From contig NZ_JAGSPI010000012.1 of NCBI RefSeq assembly GCF_020381325.1, forward strand, positions 78,660-142,659: 64,000 nt of DNA. The letters run 5' to 3'. Origin of the DNA: Providencia vermicola (GTDB lineage: Bacteria; Pseudomonadota; Gammaproteobacteria; Enterobacterales; Enterobacteriaceae). The stretch's first letter is position 1, and each line of letters begins with the position of its first letter. Below the pieces are notes generated by a model that saw nothing but the letters and a program-made list of their open reading frames with translations, was not told the DNA's origin and ran no database searches. The position numbers and the translations under genes are program-made. Shown piece by piece: positions 42,405-51,069 of the stretch.

Positions 42405-43952
42405 TTATTCCTTAATTTTTACCAATCCGTTTAATACTTGGTCTAATCCACCGTAAACGGATATTTGGTCGATTCGATGTGCGATGCTTTCTAAGGTTTC
42501 GAGCTCTTTTAAGCGCAGCGCAACAGGGTTGTTTTCCATCACTTTGGCTGTATTTAACAGTGAACGCGTGGCGGCCGTTTCTTCGCGGCGGCGGATCACA
42601 TTAGCTTGGGCTGATTTTTCAGCTTCAACCACTTGGGACAATATAGTGCGCATTTCGCCCGGTAAAATAATGTCTTTCACACCAATGCTATCTACCTCTA
42701 AGCCAAACTCATCAATGCTTTTCACCACTTGCGTTAGCATAAGCTCATCGATTAACTGTTTGTTTTCTAATAGTTCATCCAGTGTGCGGGTGCCCACGAT
42801 TTCCCTTAATGAAAACTGTAATTCACGGTATAAATGTTCTACTGGCTGACTCAATTGAGAAAATGCATGTAGTACATCGGCATAGCGCCAGTTAGCCGAC
42901 AAATTAATGCGTAATGTCACTTTATCTTTGGTTAAGATTTCTTGCCCGCTGACTTCCAGTGATTGTAAACGCGTATCAATAATGTCAATTTCAGGTGTGT
43001 GTTCTACACGCCAGTAACCGTGAGTACCTGCTTCAAGTAAACCCGTGATTTCACCATCAATTTTTAACACGCCAATATGCCAAGCGGGTATTTGAGCGAC
43101 AAGGCACAGTTCGCTGCCTTTGATACGTTTTTTCGCGGCTAAGCGCTGTGTTAACACTTCTGGTAACACTAAATGCCCCACTTTTTGTTTTTCGACACGC
43201 AGTGTATTGCCAGATTTCCAGTACAGACGGCGTGTTGCTGGCGATAAAATCTCAACTAAGTTATTGTGTGAATATAAAAAACCAATCTCATCATCTAATA
43301 AATCAATATCAACGCCATAGGAGGCTACCCAATTTGGGTGATATTGGCGAATTTGCTCAGCAAGCACAGAGTCAATTGGTTTATCAATGGACTGTGAGCA
43401 AACATCAATGATTTGAATTTCAGGCTTCTGTTTAACTGACCAAAAACCGTAATTACCTGCCTCTAAAAGGCTTTTTATTTCACCATCCACTTTGAGCAGG
43501 CCAATTTGTCCTGCAAAAATTTGCGCTATTACACATAAATCACGGCCTTTAACCCCTTTTTTGTGCACTAACTGATCTGTTAATTCATTGGTTATGGCTA
43601 ATTGGGTCACGTTATGTTTTTCGATACGTAAATCATCGTTGGTTTTCCAGTATAAACGGCGTGTTTGTGGCGCGATAATTTCAACTAAATGATGATGTAA
43701 GTATAAAAAAGCGACTTCATCATCGGATAAATTAACGTCAACACAATACGCATTTACCCAATCCATATGGAATTGGCGCAAATGGTTTGCCAGTTTTTCT
43801 TCAATCGGTTCATTGTTTAATGTGAAAAATGAAACTGTCAGTTTATTAAACCAATCTTGTACGCGGTGCTCGCCTGCCACTAACAGTTGTTTGAAATCAC
43901 CATTTTTTGAGGTTAGTGCAATAAGTCCTTGAGCAACATTTATTTTTTTCAT
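42405..43952 (-). CDS. Slipin/SPFH protein with duplicated N-terminal module
   Basis: 515 aa. Residues about 10-155 and 150-300 are two copies of a ~143-residue module. RRLYWK recurs at about 98 and 241, and LLEAGNYGFW at about 162 pairs with LLEAGTHGYW at about 305. A Band-7/SPFH domain (about 300-515) follows, with VTLRINLSANWRYADV, LQFSLREIVGTRTLDELLEN and VVEAEKSAQANVIRRREETA. No membrane-spanning segment is obvious at the N-terminus, unusual for stomatins. It is the first gene of the RNA-repair operon, after a long structured leader. The start has AAGGAAAAATA upstream. Its role is unknown; scaffolding or protection of RNA repair is only a guess. Confidence 0.8.
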   Translation of the reverse strand: MKKINVAQGLIALTSKNGDFKQLLVAGEHRVQDWFNKLTVSFFTLNNEPIEEKLANHLRQFHMDWVNAYCVDVNLSDDEVAFLYLHHHLVEIIAPQTRRLYWKTNDDLRIEKHNVTQLAITNELTDQLVHKKGVKGRDLCVIAQIFAGQIGLLKVDGEIKSLLEAGNYGFWSVKQKPEIQIIDVCSQSIDKPIDSVLAEQIRQYHPNWVASYGVDIDLLDDEIGFLYSHNNLVEILSPATRRLYWKSGNTLRVEKQKVGHLVLPEVLTQRLAAKKRIKGSELCLVAQIPAWHIGVLKIDGEITGLLEAGTHGYWRVEHTPEIDIIDTRLQSLEVSGQEILTKDKVTLRINLSANWRYADVLHAFSQLSQPVEHLYRELQFSLREIVGTRTLDELLENKQLIDELMLTQVVKSIDEFGLEVDSIGVKDIILPGEMRTILSQVVEAEKSAQANVIRRREETAATRSLLNTAKVMENNPVALRLKELETLESIAHRIDQISVYGGLDQVLNGLVKIKE

Positions 43953-43989
43953 TATTTTTCCTTTTATTTATGTGTCTGACGCTGAAGAG

Positions 43990-44264
43990 CAAAACGAAGC
44001 CATGAGGGGAAAGAAAGAGCGCCAGATCGGCTGTCTAAATTTCTGCTCATCACTCGGTGAGGCCCTCGAGTGCCAGTTTTTAGCTAAACTTCAGCTAGGT
44101 TTTATTTACGTTTGGAATCGTATTTTAAGTTCAGGAGTCGAACCTGATAGCTAGGCTATTACCAAGGTATCTTACCGACGGCGGTATACAGACCATGTAG
44201 TGACAACAGCCACCATGTCTGCACCGGTTGAACGCGAAGTTCAGACATTTTCCGGCAGTGGATG
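43990..44264 (-). ncRNA. Structured, partly tRNA-like leader RNA of the rtc operon
   Basis: Between the predicted sigma-54 start (about 44264) and the slipin ATG lie ~310 nt with no good ORF. Read on the minus strand, three short hairpins follow each other: GGTA/TACC (44166-44176), TAGC/GCTA (44148-44158) and a canonical T-arm, TCAGG-TTCGACT-CCTGA (44131-44147). Further hairpins are TGTCTG/CAGACA with TGAAC/GTTCA inside it, and CACTCG/CGAGTG (44052-44073). No full acceptor stem was found, so this is not an ordinary tRNA. Y-RNA-like tRNA mimics accompany rtc operons in Salmonella, which makes a related RNA plausible. Confidence 0.5.
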
Positions 44265-44273
44265 AATTTATAA

Positions 44274-44291
44274 TTGCCAGAAGCATGCCAA
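44274..44291 (-). promoter_or_regulatory. Sigma-54 promoter of the RNA-repair operon
   Basis: On the minus strand TTGGCATGCTTCTGGCAA has the invariant GG and GC spaced by exactly 10 bp (GG at 44288-44289, GC at 44276-44277), close to the TGGCACG-N4-TTGC consensus. It lies upstream of the slipin/rtcB/rlaP genes and beside rtcR, a sigma-54 activator. Confidence 0.88.
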
Positions 44292-44300
44292 CTTTTTAAA

Positions 44301-44325
44301 TGAGATGAAAAATATTTTTATCTCA
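44301..44325. promoter_or_regulatory. Candidate RtcR enhancer palindrome
   Basis: TGAGAT and ATCTCA flank a self-complementary AAAAATATTTTT centre, making a 25-bp near-palindrome just upstream of the -24 element. It is closer than typical enhancer sites, so it is tentative. Confidence 0.4.
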
Positions 44326-44438
44326 ATGAAAAATAACAATTAATTATTTTTTGGCTAAATGTTACTTACAATGGGATAGAAAATGAATTAGGCTATTTGT
44401 TATCTTTTTATATCGTATTTTATAAATTTATATAAATC

Positions 44439-46013
44439 ATGAGCGAAAAACGTAGGGTTGTGATAGGTGTGCTTGGCACGGTATTAGACAGGCGAGGTAA
44501 AAAAGCCAATCGCTGGACCAAATGGCGCCCAACTGTGGGACTATGCCAACAGCCGAATATCAATATTGGCCGCTTTGAACTGATTCATCAGGTCAATGAC
44601 TACTCGATGGCGCAGCGTGTTAAAGAGGATATTGAGCAAGCCTCACCGCAAACGGAGGTCGTATTGCATGAGGTGGATATTGCAGATCCGTGGGATTTCG
44701 AGGAGGTGTATACCTCGCTGCTCGATTTTTCTGCGAGCTACCCCTTTGATACGGACAACGAAGAGTACCTTGTGCACATCACTACAGGGACGCACGTGGT
44801 GCAAATTTGTTGGTTTTTATTAACTGAAGCGCATTATTTGCCGGCTAAACTCATTCAAACATCACCCAGTGAAAAGGGCAGGGAAAAAGACCCGATGGGT
44901 ATTCATACGGTGATTGACCTTGATTTAAGCCGTTATACCCACATCACTAGCCGCTTCCAAAAAGAGCAACAGCAGCAAGTTTCGTTTTTAAAATCGGGTA
45001 TTGCCACGCGTAACAGCGCGTTTAATACCATGATTGAGCAAATTGAACGGGTGGCGCTGCGCTCAAAAGCCCCTATTTTATTGAATGGCCCGACAGGTGC
45101 AGGGAAATCGTTTTTGGCTCGACGAATTTACCAATTGCGTGAAAGCCGCCACCAAGTGAAAGGGCGGTTTGTCGAAGTGAACTGCGCCACGTTACGCGGT
45201 GATAATGCCATGTCGACGTTATTTGGCCATGTGAAAGGGGCATTTACGGGGGCGTTAAACTCCCGAAAAGGATTGTTAAAAGAAGCGGATAGCGGCATTT
45301 TATTTCTTGATGAAATCGCTGAGCTCGGCCTTGATGAGCAAGCGATGCTACTTAAAGCCATCGAAGAAAAACGATTTTTCCCTTATGGTGCCGATGAAGA
45401 AATTCATAGTGATTTTCAATTAATTGCGGGAACCCATCGCAACTTGGCGCAACAGGTGGAAGAGGGGAAATTTCGTGAAGATTTATTCGCCCGTATCAAT
45501 ATGTGGACGTTTGCTTTACCCAGTTTGCGCGATCGTCGTGAAGATATTGAGCCGAATATCGATTATGAACTTGTGAAGTTCAGCCAAGATGCGCAAAACC
45601 AAATCCGTTTTGATAGCGAGGCGCGCAGCGTGTATGTGAAATTTGCGTGCTCCGAACAAGCACTCTGGCGCGGTAACTTCCGTGAACTGGGGGCATCGAT
45701 TAGCCGAATGGCGACCTTTGCGGAAAAAGGGCGGATCACCAAGCCGATAGCTGAAGAGGAAATTGGGCGTTTGCAATCCCAGTGGCAAGTTAAATCGAGC
45801 AATTCATTACCTAAACACGTGGGTGAAATTGATTTATTCGACCAACAACAGTTAGCCACAGTACTGGATGTGTGCCGCCGTTCTTCATCCCTTTCAGAGG
45901 CGGGGCGTGCACTATTTGCAGTATCTCGGCAACAGAAAAAGCAACCTAATGATGCAGATAGACTACGAAAATATTTGGCGAAATTTGGGTTAGATTGGGA
46001 AAATATTCAATAG
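44439..46013 (+). CDS. rtcR: RtcR, sigma-54-dependent activator with CARF-type sensor
   Basis: 524 aa (E. coli RtcR is 532). The N-terminal CARF-like domain (about 1-180) starts KRRVVIGVLGTVLDRRGK and includes EYLVHITTGTHVVQICWFLL. The AAA+ domain (about 190-420) has Walker A LLNGPTGAGKS, the sigma-54 contact loop GAFTGA and Walker B GILFLDEIAEL. A short C-terminal region with DNA-binding potential follows. RtcR is reported to be activated by damaged tRNA fragments. It is divergent from the slipin-rtcB-rlaP operon, which has a matching promoter. No strong ribosome-binding site precedes the ATG. Confidence 0.93.
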   Translation: MSEKRRVVIGVLGTVLDRRGKKANRWTKWRPTVGLCQQPNINIGRFELIHQVNDYSMAQRVKEDIEQASPQTEVVLHEVDIADPWDFEEVYTSLLDFSASYPFDTDNEEYLVHITTGTHVVQICWFLLTEAHYLPAKLIQTSPSEKGREKDPMGIHTVIDLDLSRYTHITSRFQKEQQQQVSFLKSGIATRNSAFNTMIEQIERVALRSKAPILLNGPTGAGKSFLARRIYQLRESRHQVKGRFVEVNCATLRGDNAMSTLFGHVKGAFTGALNSRKGLLKEADSGILFLDEIAELGLDEQAMLLKAIEEKRFFPYGADEEIHSDFQLIAGTHRNLAQQVEEGKFREDLFARINMWTFALPSLRDRREDIEPNIDYELVKFSQDAQNQIRFDSEARSVYVKFACSEQALWRGNFRELGASISRMATFAEKGRITKPIAEEEIGRLQSQWQVKSSNSLPKHVGEIDLFDQQQLATVLDVCRRSSSLSEAGRALFAVSRQQKKQPNDADRLRKYLAKFGLDWENIQ

Positions 46014-46049
46014 ATAAATCGTGTTCTGTGTAGTAAAAGGAGTAAAAAC

Positions 46050-46964
46050 ATGGAGTTAACATTTTTAGGCACCAGTGCTGGCGTTCCCACAAAAGACCGA
46101 AATGTCACCAGTATGATATTAAATTTGGTCGGCATTCGAAAAAGTTATTGGCTGTTTGACTGTGGCGAAGGGACACAGCACCGTATCCTTAATAGCCCAT
46201 TTAAAGCGCCAAAAATTGAGAAAATATTTATTACCCATTTGCACGGCGACCATATTTTTGGCTTACCAGGGCTTTTATGCAGCCGTTCAATGGGCGGGGC
46301 AACGGAGCCATTGACATTGTATGGGCCAAAAGGGCTCAAGCAATATATTGAAACGGTGTTGTCTCTTAGTGTGTCTTATATGACTTATCCAATTGAAATT
46401 ATTGAAATTGAAGCAGGTCAGTTATTTGATGATGGCGAGTTGATTGTGACGGCTTACTCTCTTGATCACCGCGTAGAATGTTATGGTTATCGTATTGAAG
46501 AACACGCCAAAAGTGGGTCGTTAGATGCGAACAAGTTGGCGAGTGATAACATTCCCCGTGGCCCATGGATGCAAGCGCTTAAAGCAGGTGAGACCATTAC
46601 CCTTGAAGATGGCCGTGTGGTTAATGGTGCAGATTACCTTGGTGAACCTATCCCTGGTAAAGTCATCGCTATTTTTGGTGATACACAACCGACCCCGAAA
46701 GCGTTTGAGCTGGCTAAAAATGCAGATGTGATGGTGCATGAAACCACGTTGGAAGCAGCTTTTGCAGAAAAAGCGAATGAGCGTGGGCATTCAACAACAG
46801 TGCAAGCGGCACAATTAGCCCGTGAAGCAGGGGTAAAGCGTTTTATTGCCACTCACTTGAGCGGGCGTTATATGAGCGAAGATATTCCAAGGTTATTAAT
46901 GGAGTGCCAAGCTGAATTCGCGGAGACCCAAATTGCCGAAGATTATTTGACGGTGAAGGTTTGA
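46050..46964 (+). CDS. rnz: Ribonuclease Z / RNase BN
   Basis: 304 aa, short-form ElaC type (E. coli 305). The metallo-beta-lactamase motif is THLHGDHIFGLPG; other metal and PxKxRN-like features are MELTFLGTSAGVPTKDRN, FDCGEGTQHRIL, YSLDHRVECYGY and VHETTLEAAF. It trims tRNA 3' trailers, by endo- or exonucleolytic cleavage. AAAGGAG precedes the ATG. It is 36 bp downstream of rtcR in the same direction, so co-transcription with the RNA-repair regulator is possible. A GC-rich terminator (46967-46989, then TTATTTTT) follows. Confidence 0.93.
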   Translation: MELTFLGTSAGVPTKDRNVTSMILNLVGIRKSYWLFDCGEGTQHRILNSPFKAPKIEKIFITHLHGDHIFGLPGLLCSRSMGGATEPLTLYGPKGLKQYIETVLSLSVSYMTYPIEIIEIEAGQLFDDGELIVTAYSLDHRVECYGYRIEEHAKSGSLDANKLASDNIPRGPWMQALKAGETITLEDGRVVNGADYLGEPIPGKVIAIFGDTQPTPKAFELAKNADVMVHETTLEAAFAEKANERGHSTTVQAAQLAREAGVKRFIATHLSGRYMSEDIPRLLMECQAEFAETQIAEDYLTVKV

Positions 46965-46966
46965 TT

Positions 46967-46998
46967 TGGCGGGCAATGTGAGCCCGCCACTTATTTTT
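46967..46998 (+). terminator. Terminator after rnz
   Basis: An 8-bp stem TGGCGGGC/GCCCGCCA is followed by CTTATTTTT. Confidence 0.75.
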
Positions 46999-47001
46999 GA
47001 C

Positions 47002-47781
47002 TCAGTAAATCACTTTCACAAATCCATTACGACAGTAGGTTTCATACTCATCGGAAAGCTGCCTGTTTGTGACTATCACATCAAATTGTGATAATTCCCC
47101 CATATTGGCGGTCGCTACTTCATCAAACAAGTTATAAGGCGCCAATAAAATTTTACGGATGGACTTTTCCATCGCTTTTTTCTTCATTGGTAAATCGTCA
47201 ATATTATAACAGGTTACGCCATATGTGCTGTGGACGCCTGCGGCAGAAATAAAGGCCTTTTTGGGGTTAATGGAGTCAAGCAAGGAAGGCAGCGAAGGGT
47301 TGTAAAATGAATCGCTTTTAGGGCGGTATTCACCACCACATAATAAGGCGGTGGCGTTTTTTTTCTGGCTAAGAGCGAGAAAAACGTTATGGGAATAACA
47401 AATCCCCGTAAAGCTGATTTCTTCGGGGATCAGAGAAATCAAGGTTGCCATCTCAATGCCATTATCAAAGAAAATAACGTCATCCTCTATCACCATACTG
47501 GCTGCGAGGTTAGGAATGTAGAGTTCTTCGGTTTGATCTGGCGTGAAAACATCGGCTTGCTGCTCTTGGGCAACTAAATTTACAGGTTGGGTAACAGAAA
47601 CAATGTAGCCACCAAGCAGTGACATCGGAATAGGGCCTTCTGCATCTGCGTTAAGGTCTCGGCGGATAGTCATTTCAGAGACTTCGAGTATCCTAGCGGC
47701 TTCTTTAAGATGAATCCGTCCTGAACGCTTCAAACATTCACTTAAGCGGCGAAGGCGTTCTTTTTGTTTAGTTTCTATCAC
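47002..47781 (-). CDS. deoQ: DeoR-family repressor of deoxyribose catabolism
   Basis: 259 aa. The HTH is at about residues 20-42 (LKEAARILEVSEMTIRRDLN), followed by a LLGGYIVS segment as in DeoR. The sugar-phosphate sensor domain has VIFFDNGIEMATLISLIPEE and LCGGEYRPKSDSFYNPSLPS. It is closer to DeoR/DeoQ than to other DeoR-type regulators. It lies downstream of deoC on the same strand and opposite to deoK, deoP and deoX, a layout like the Salmonella deoQKPX region. Repression relieved by deoxyribose-5-phosphate is the family precedent. No glycyl swap or truncation is seen. Confidence 0.82.
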   Translation of the reverse strand: MIETKQKERLRRLSECLKRSGRIHLKEAARILEVSEMTIRRDLNADAEGPIPMSLLGGYIVSVTQPVNLVAQEQQADVFTPDQTEELYIPNLAASMVIEDDVIFFDNGIEMATLISLIPEEISFTGICYSHNVFLALSQKKNATALLCGGEYRPKSDSFYNPSLPSLLDSINPKKAFISAAGVHSTYGVTCYNIDDLPMKKKAMEKSIRKILLAPYNLFDEVATANMGELSQFDVIVTNRQLSDEYETYCRNGFVKVIY

Positions 47782-47810
47782 CCTACAATCCTTTTATGAT
47801 ATACAAAATT

Positions 47811-47836
47811 GGCGCGGTTAGACCGCGCCCCATCAC
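47811..47836 (-). terminator. Hairpin between deoC and deoQ
   Basis: GGCGCGGT/ACCGCGCC with a 3-nt loop. Read on the minus strand it is followed by AATTTTG. It may partly terminate transcription after deoC. Confidence 0.6.
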
Positions 47837-48505
47837 TTAGTAGTCACTCGGCTTTGTTGTCGTTCCTGTGACAATCGCAACACTGGCACTCGCACCAACA
47901 CGGTTTGCGCCCGCTTCAATCATTTTAATCGCAGTTTCACGATCACGCACGCCACCAGAGGCTTTGACACCGATTTCGCTACCAACCACTTTACGCATTA
48001 ACGCAACATGGTGTTCGGTCGCTCCCATTGTACTGAAACCTGTTGAGGTTTTCACAAAACCGACTTTAATTGTGCGGCAAATTTCACAAACTTGTGTAAT
48101 TTCTTCATCAGTTAACAGGCAATTTTCTAAAATCACTTTTAATGTTGCATTACCGCAGGCAGCAAATACAGCTTCAATATCTTTACGGACAAAGTCTAAA
48201 TCACCACTTTTTAACATGCCAACATTAATCACCATGTCCACTTCATCTGCACCACGGCGTACTGCTTCAGCCGCTTCAAAAGCTTTCGCTTCTGTTAAGC
48301 AAGCACCTAATGGGAAGCCTACCACACAGCAAACTTTTACATCGCTATCTTTTAAAAGTTCATTGGCTAAAGGAACATAGCCTGTATTTACACATACGGA
48401 AGCAAAGTGGTGTTCAGCTGCTTCTGCACACAATTTTGTGATATCGCTGACAGTTGCGTTAGCAGCAAGTAAAGTGTGATCAATATATTTTGCTAAGTCT
48501 TGCAT
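47837..48505 (-). CDS. deoC: Deoxyribose-phosphate aldolase
   Basis: 222 aa, the short form (E. coli DeoC from the nucleoside operon is 259). It cleaves 2-deoxyribose-5-phosphate to glyceraldehyde-3-phosphate and acetaldehyde. It begins [20 protein letters not shown]; the Schiff-base lysine is in [20 protein letters not shown] and the second lysine in [19 protein letters not shown] at 48505 was chosen because TAGGAAAG lies upstream; the longer frame to 48571 has no such site. It is divergent from deoK, so kinase and aldolase complete the route from free deoxyribose. Confidence 0.92.
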   Translation of the reverse strand: MQDLAKYIDHTLLAANATVSDITKLCAEAAEHHFASVCVNTGYVPLANELLKDSDVKVCCVVGFPLGACLTEAKAFEAAEAVRRGADEVDMVINVGMLKSGDLDFVRKDIEAVFAACGNATLKVILENCLLTDEEITQVCEICRTIKVGFVKTSTGFSTMGATEHHVALMRKVVGSEIGVKASGGVRDRETAIKMIEAGANRVGASASVAIVTGTTTKPSDY

Positions 48506-48546
48506 TTTCAACTTTCCTATATAAATGTGGGATAGACAACAAAGAA

Positions 48547-48662
48547 TGAGGAAATGTGGTAGATGTAACACTTGATCATTCGTTATTCGAGATCCTAATC
48601 ACAAATGATATTTTTGCAACATGATAATGTTACTATCATATCATTATGTGATTTATTTAACA
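48547..48662. promoter_or_regulatory. deoC/deoK divergent regulatory region
   Basis: ATGATA (48621-48626) and TATCAT (48634-48639) form a perfect inverted repeat with a 7-bp centre, a possible DeoQ operator. Two CRP-like sequences occur: TGTGG-N6-TAACA (48555-48570) and TGTGA-N6-TAACA (48647-48662), each near the TGTGA-N6-TCACA consensus. Assignments are by pattern only. Confidence 0.4.
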
Positions 48663-48673
48663 CGAGGGGCATC

Positions 48674-49603
48674 ATGGATATAGCAGTTATTGGTTCAAAC
48701 ATGGTTGATTTGATCACTTACATCGATCAAATGCCAAAAGAAGGCGAAACGTTAGAAGCGCCCGCATTCAAAATAGGTTGTGGTGGTAAAGGTGCGAATC
48801 AGGCGGTTGCCGCTGCTAAATTAAATTCAAAAGTGATTATGTTGACTAAAGTTGGAGATGACATTTTCGCAGATAATACCATTCGTAACCTTGAATCTTA
48901 CGGTATTAACACCCGTTATGTTGAAAAAGTGCCTTGTACATCAAGCGGTGTTGCGCCGATTTTTGTTAATCAAAACTCATCAAACAGTATTTTGATCGTT
49001 AAAGGCGCCAACAAGTTCTTATCACCTGAAGATATCGACCGTGCAGCGGAAGATCTGAAGAAATGTAAGTTGATCGTTCTGCAATTAGAAGTGCAGCTAG
49101 AAACAGTTTATCACGCGATTTCATTTGGTAACAAACATGGGATCCCTGTCCTGCTTAACCCAGCTCCTGCGCAACGCTCACTTGATCTGGATTTTGCTTG
49201 CCGCTGTGATTTCTTTGTGCCGAATGAAACAGAATTAGAAATTTTAACCAATATGCCAGTCGACACGATGGATAATGTCCGCCGAGCAGCACAATCTCTG
49301 CTGGATAAAGGGTTAAAAAACCTCATTGTGACCTTAGGAGAAAAAGGCGCTTTGTGGATGACCCGCGATAGCGAGTTATACATACCGGCAATCAAAGTGA
49401 ATGCCATCGATACAAGTGGTGCGGGAGATGCCTTTATTGGTTGTTTCTCTCATTACTATGTACATACGGGGAATATTGAAGAAGCACTGAAAAAAGCAGT
49501 GATGTTTTCTGCGTTTAGTGTGACAGGGAAAGGGACTCAATCTTCTTATCCAAGTGTTGAGCAATTCAATGAATTTGTGCAAATCAACACCTCAAATGCA
49601 TAG
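48674..49603 (+). CDS. deoK: Deoxyribokinase
   Basis: 309-aa PfkB/ribokinase-family kinase that phosphorylates 2-deoxyribose. The N-terminal substrate region is MDIAVIGSNMVDLITYIDQM with GCGGKGANQAVAAAKL. The ATP/anion-hole motif with catalytic Asp is IDTSGAGDAFIGCF. ATG at 48674 follows GAGGGG; the open frame from 48605 overlaps the promoter region and is rejected. Ribokinase is an alternative by family. The adjacent deoC, deoP and deoX homologues decide for DeoK. Confidence 0.88.
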   Translation: MDIAVIGSNMVDLITYIDQMPKEGETLEAPAFKIGCGGKGANQAVAAAKLNSKVIMLTKVGDDIFADNTIRNLESYGINTRYVEKVPCTSSGVAPIFVNQNSSNSILIVKGANKFLSPEDIDRAAEDLKKCKLIVLQLEVQLETVYHAISFGNKHGIPVLLNPAPAQRSLDLDFACRCDFFVPNETELEILTNMPVDTMDNVRRAAQSLLDKGLKNLIVTLGEKGALWMTRDSELYIPAIKVNAIDTSGAGDAFIGCFSHYYVHTGNIEEALKKAVMFSAFSVTGKGTQSSYPSVEQFNEFVQINTSNA

Positions 49604-49710
49604 CTAAATAATAAAACTCAACGTAGCTGTATACCCTTTGACGTATTAATCCGCCATTAGAGCTGAATAGGAACTCCTAGGGTATAAATTATAAAAATAT
49701 AAGGGTTACT

Positions 49711-51018
49711 ATGAACATTAAGAACATCACTCAGTTGCCTGATGGGTACCTGAGCCGGACTCCTCTATTCCAATTTATCCTACTATCGTGCTTATTCCCT
49801 CTGTGGGGATGTGCCGCAGCATTAAATGATATTTTAATTACCCAGTTCAAAAGTGTCTTTGAACTCAGTAATTTCGCATCAGCTTTAGTACAAAGTGCAT
49901 TCTATGGCGGGTACTTTTTAATTGCGATTCCTGCCTCTTTAGTGATCAAAAAAACCAGTTATAAATATGCGATTATGGTGGGGTTAATTCTCTATATCGC
50001 AGGTTGCAGTATGTTTTTCCCTGCGTCCCATATGGCGACTTATACCATGTTCTTGGCAGCAATCTTCGCCATTGCGATTGGCTTAAGCTTCCTTGAAACA
50101 GCAGCGAACACTTACAGCTCAATGATTGGCCCTAAACAATACGCCACATTACGCTTAAATATCAGCCAAACATTCTACCCAATTGGTGCTGCGGGCGGGA
50201 TCTTACTGGGTAAATATTTAGTCTTCTCCGAAGGGGATAGCTTACAAAGCCAGATGGCAGGCATGAATGCAGAGCAAATTCATGAGTTCCGTTTAGCGAT
50301 GTTGGAAAACACCCTCGAACCCTACCGTTATATGATTATGGTATTGGTGGTGGTGATGATCCTCTTCCTCATTACTAAGTTCCCGAAATGTAAAGTGGCA
50401 GAAACCCAAGATCATAAACGCCCAACCGCATTAGAAACCTTAAGATATTTAGCAAAAAATAGCCGCTTTAGAAAAGGGATCATTGCCCAATTCTTATATG
50501 TAGGTATGCAAGTTGCAGTTTGGTCATTCACTATTCGCCTAGCGCTAGAAATGGGTGATATTAACGAACGTGATGCGTCGAATTTCATGGTGTACAGCTT
50601 CGCGTGTTTCTTTATTGGTAAGTTTATCGCCAATATCTTAATGACCCGTTTTAATGCTGAGAAAGTCCTGATTATTTACTCTGTGATTGGCGCACTGTTC
50701 TTAATTTACGTTGCATTTATTCCGAGCTTCACTGCGGTCTATGCAGCAGTGATGGTGAGCATTCTGTTTGGGCCTTGCTGGGCAACAATTTATGCAGGCA
50801 CATTGGATACAGTAGATAACGAACACACAGAAATGGCAGGGGCTGTGATTGTGATGGCAATTGTCGGTGCAGCTGTGGTGCCTGCCGTTCAAGGTTACGT
50901 GGCCGACGTATTACATTCCCTACAACTCTCTTTCTTAGTTTCAATGCTGTGCTTTGTGTATGTCGGTATTTATTTTGTTGGAGAACGCCGCTTTAAAGCG
51001 AAGCAAGAAGCCAAATAA
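49711..51018 (+). CDS. deoP: Deoxyribose permease, FucP-type MFS transporter
   Basis: 435 aa with about 12 membrane segments. LLSCLFPLWGCAAALNDILI in the first segment is the FucP/DeoP family signature (sugar:H+ symport). GLSFLETAANTYSSMIGPKQ and QTFYPIGAAGGILLGKYLVF are also characteristic. It is 107 bp after deoK in the same direction. A hairpin with a weak T tract separates it from deoX. Confidence 0.87.
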   Translation: MNIKNITQLPDGYLSRTPLFQFILLSCLFPLWGCAAALNDILITQFKSVFELSNFASALVQSAFYGGYFLIAIPASLVIKKTSYKYAIMVGLILYIAGCSMFFPASHMATYTMFLAAIFAIAIGLSFLETAANTYSSMIGPKQYATLRLNISQTFYPIGAAGGILLGKYLVFSEGDSLQSQMAGMNAEQIHEFRLAMLENTLEPYRYMIMVLVVVMILFLITKFPKCKVAETQDHKRPTALETLRYLAKNSRFRKGIIAQFLYVGMQVAVWSFTIRLALEMGDINERDASNFMVYSFACFFIGKFIANILMTRFNAEKVLIIYSVIGALFLIYVAFIPSFTAVYAAVMVSILFGPCWATIYAGTLDTVDNEHTEMAGAVIVMAIVGAAVVPAVQGYVADVLHSLQLSFLVSMLCFVYVGIYFVGERRFKAKQEAK

Positions 51019-51026
51019 TCTCTAGT

Positions 51027-51056
51027 TTGGGTAGTGAAAGCTACCCAATTTCCTTT
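51027..51056 (+). terminator. Intercistronic hairpin between deoP and deoX
   Basis: The perfect 8-bp stem TTGGGTAG/CTACCCAA with a 6-nt loop is followed by TTTCCTTT. It is probably a partial terminator or an RNA-stabilising element. An in-frame GTG inside it (51034) is therefore an unlikely start for deoX. Confidence 0.5.
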
Positions 51057-51069
51057 ATTAACCGTGAGT

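Noticed and set aside
40368..43952. Defence island with a phage-related RNA ligase
   Set aside because: RtcB, RlaP and RtcR form a known RNA-repair association and no integrase, restriction or other defence genes flank them. The adjacent toxin-antitoxin pair alone is not enough.
44125..44180. A conventional tRNA gene on the minus strand
   Set aside because: The T-arm is perfect, but there is no matching 7-bp acceptor stem or normal anticodon arm. It is annotated as a tRNA-like leader instead.
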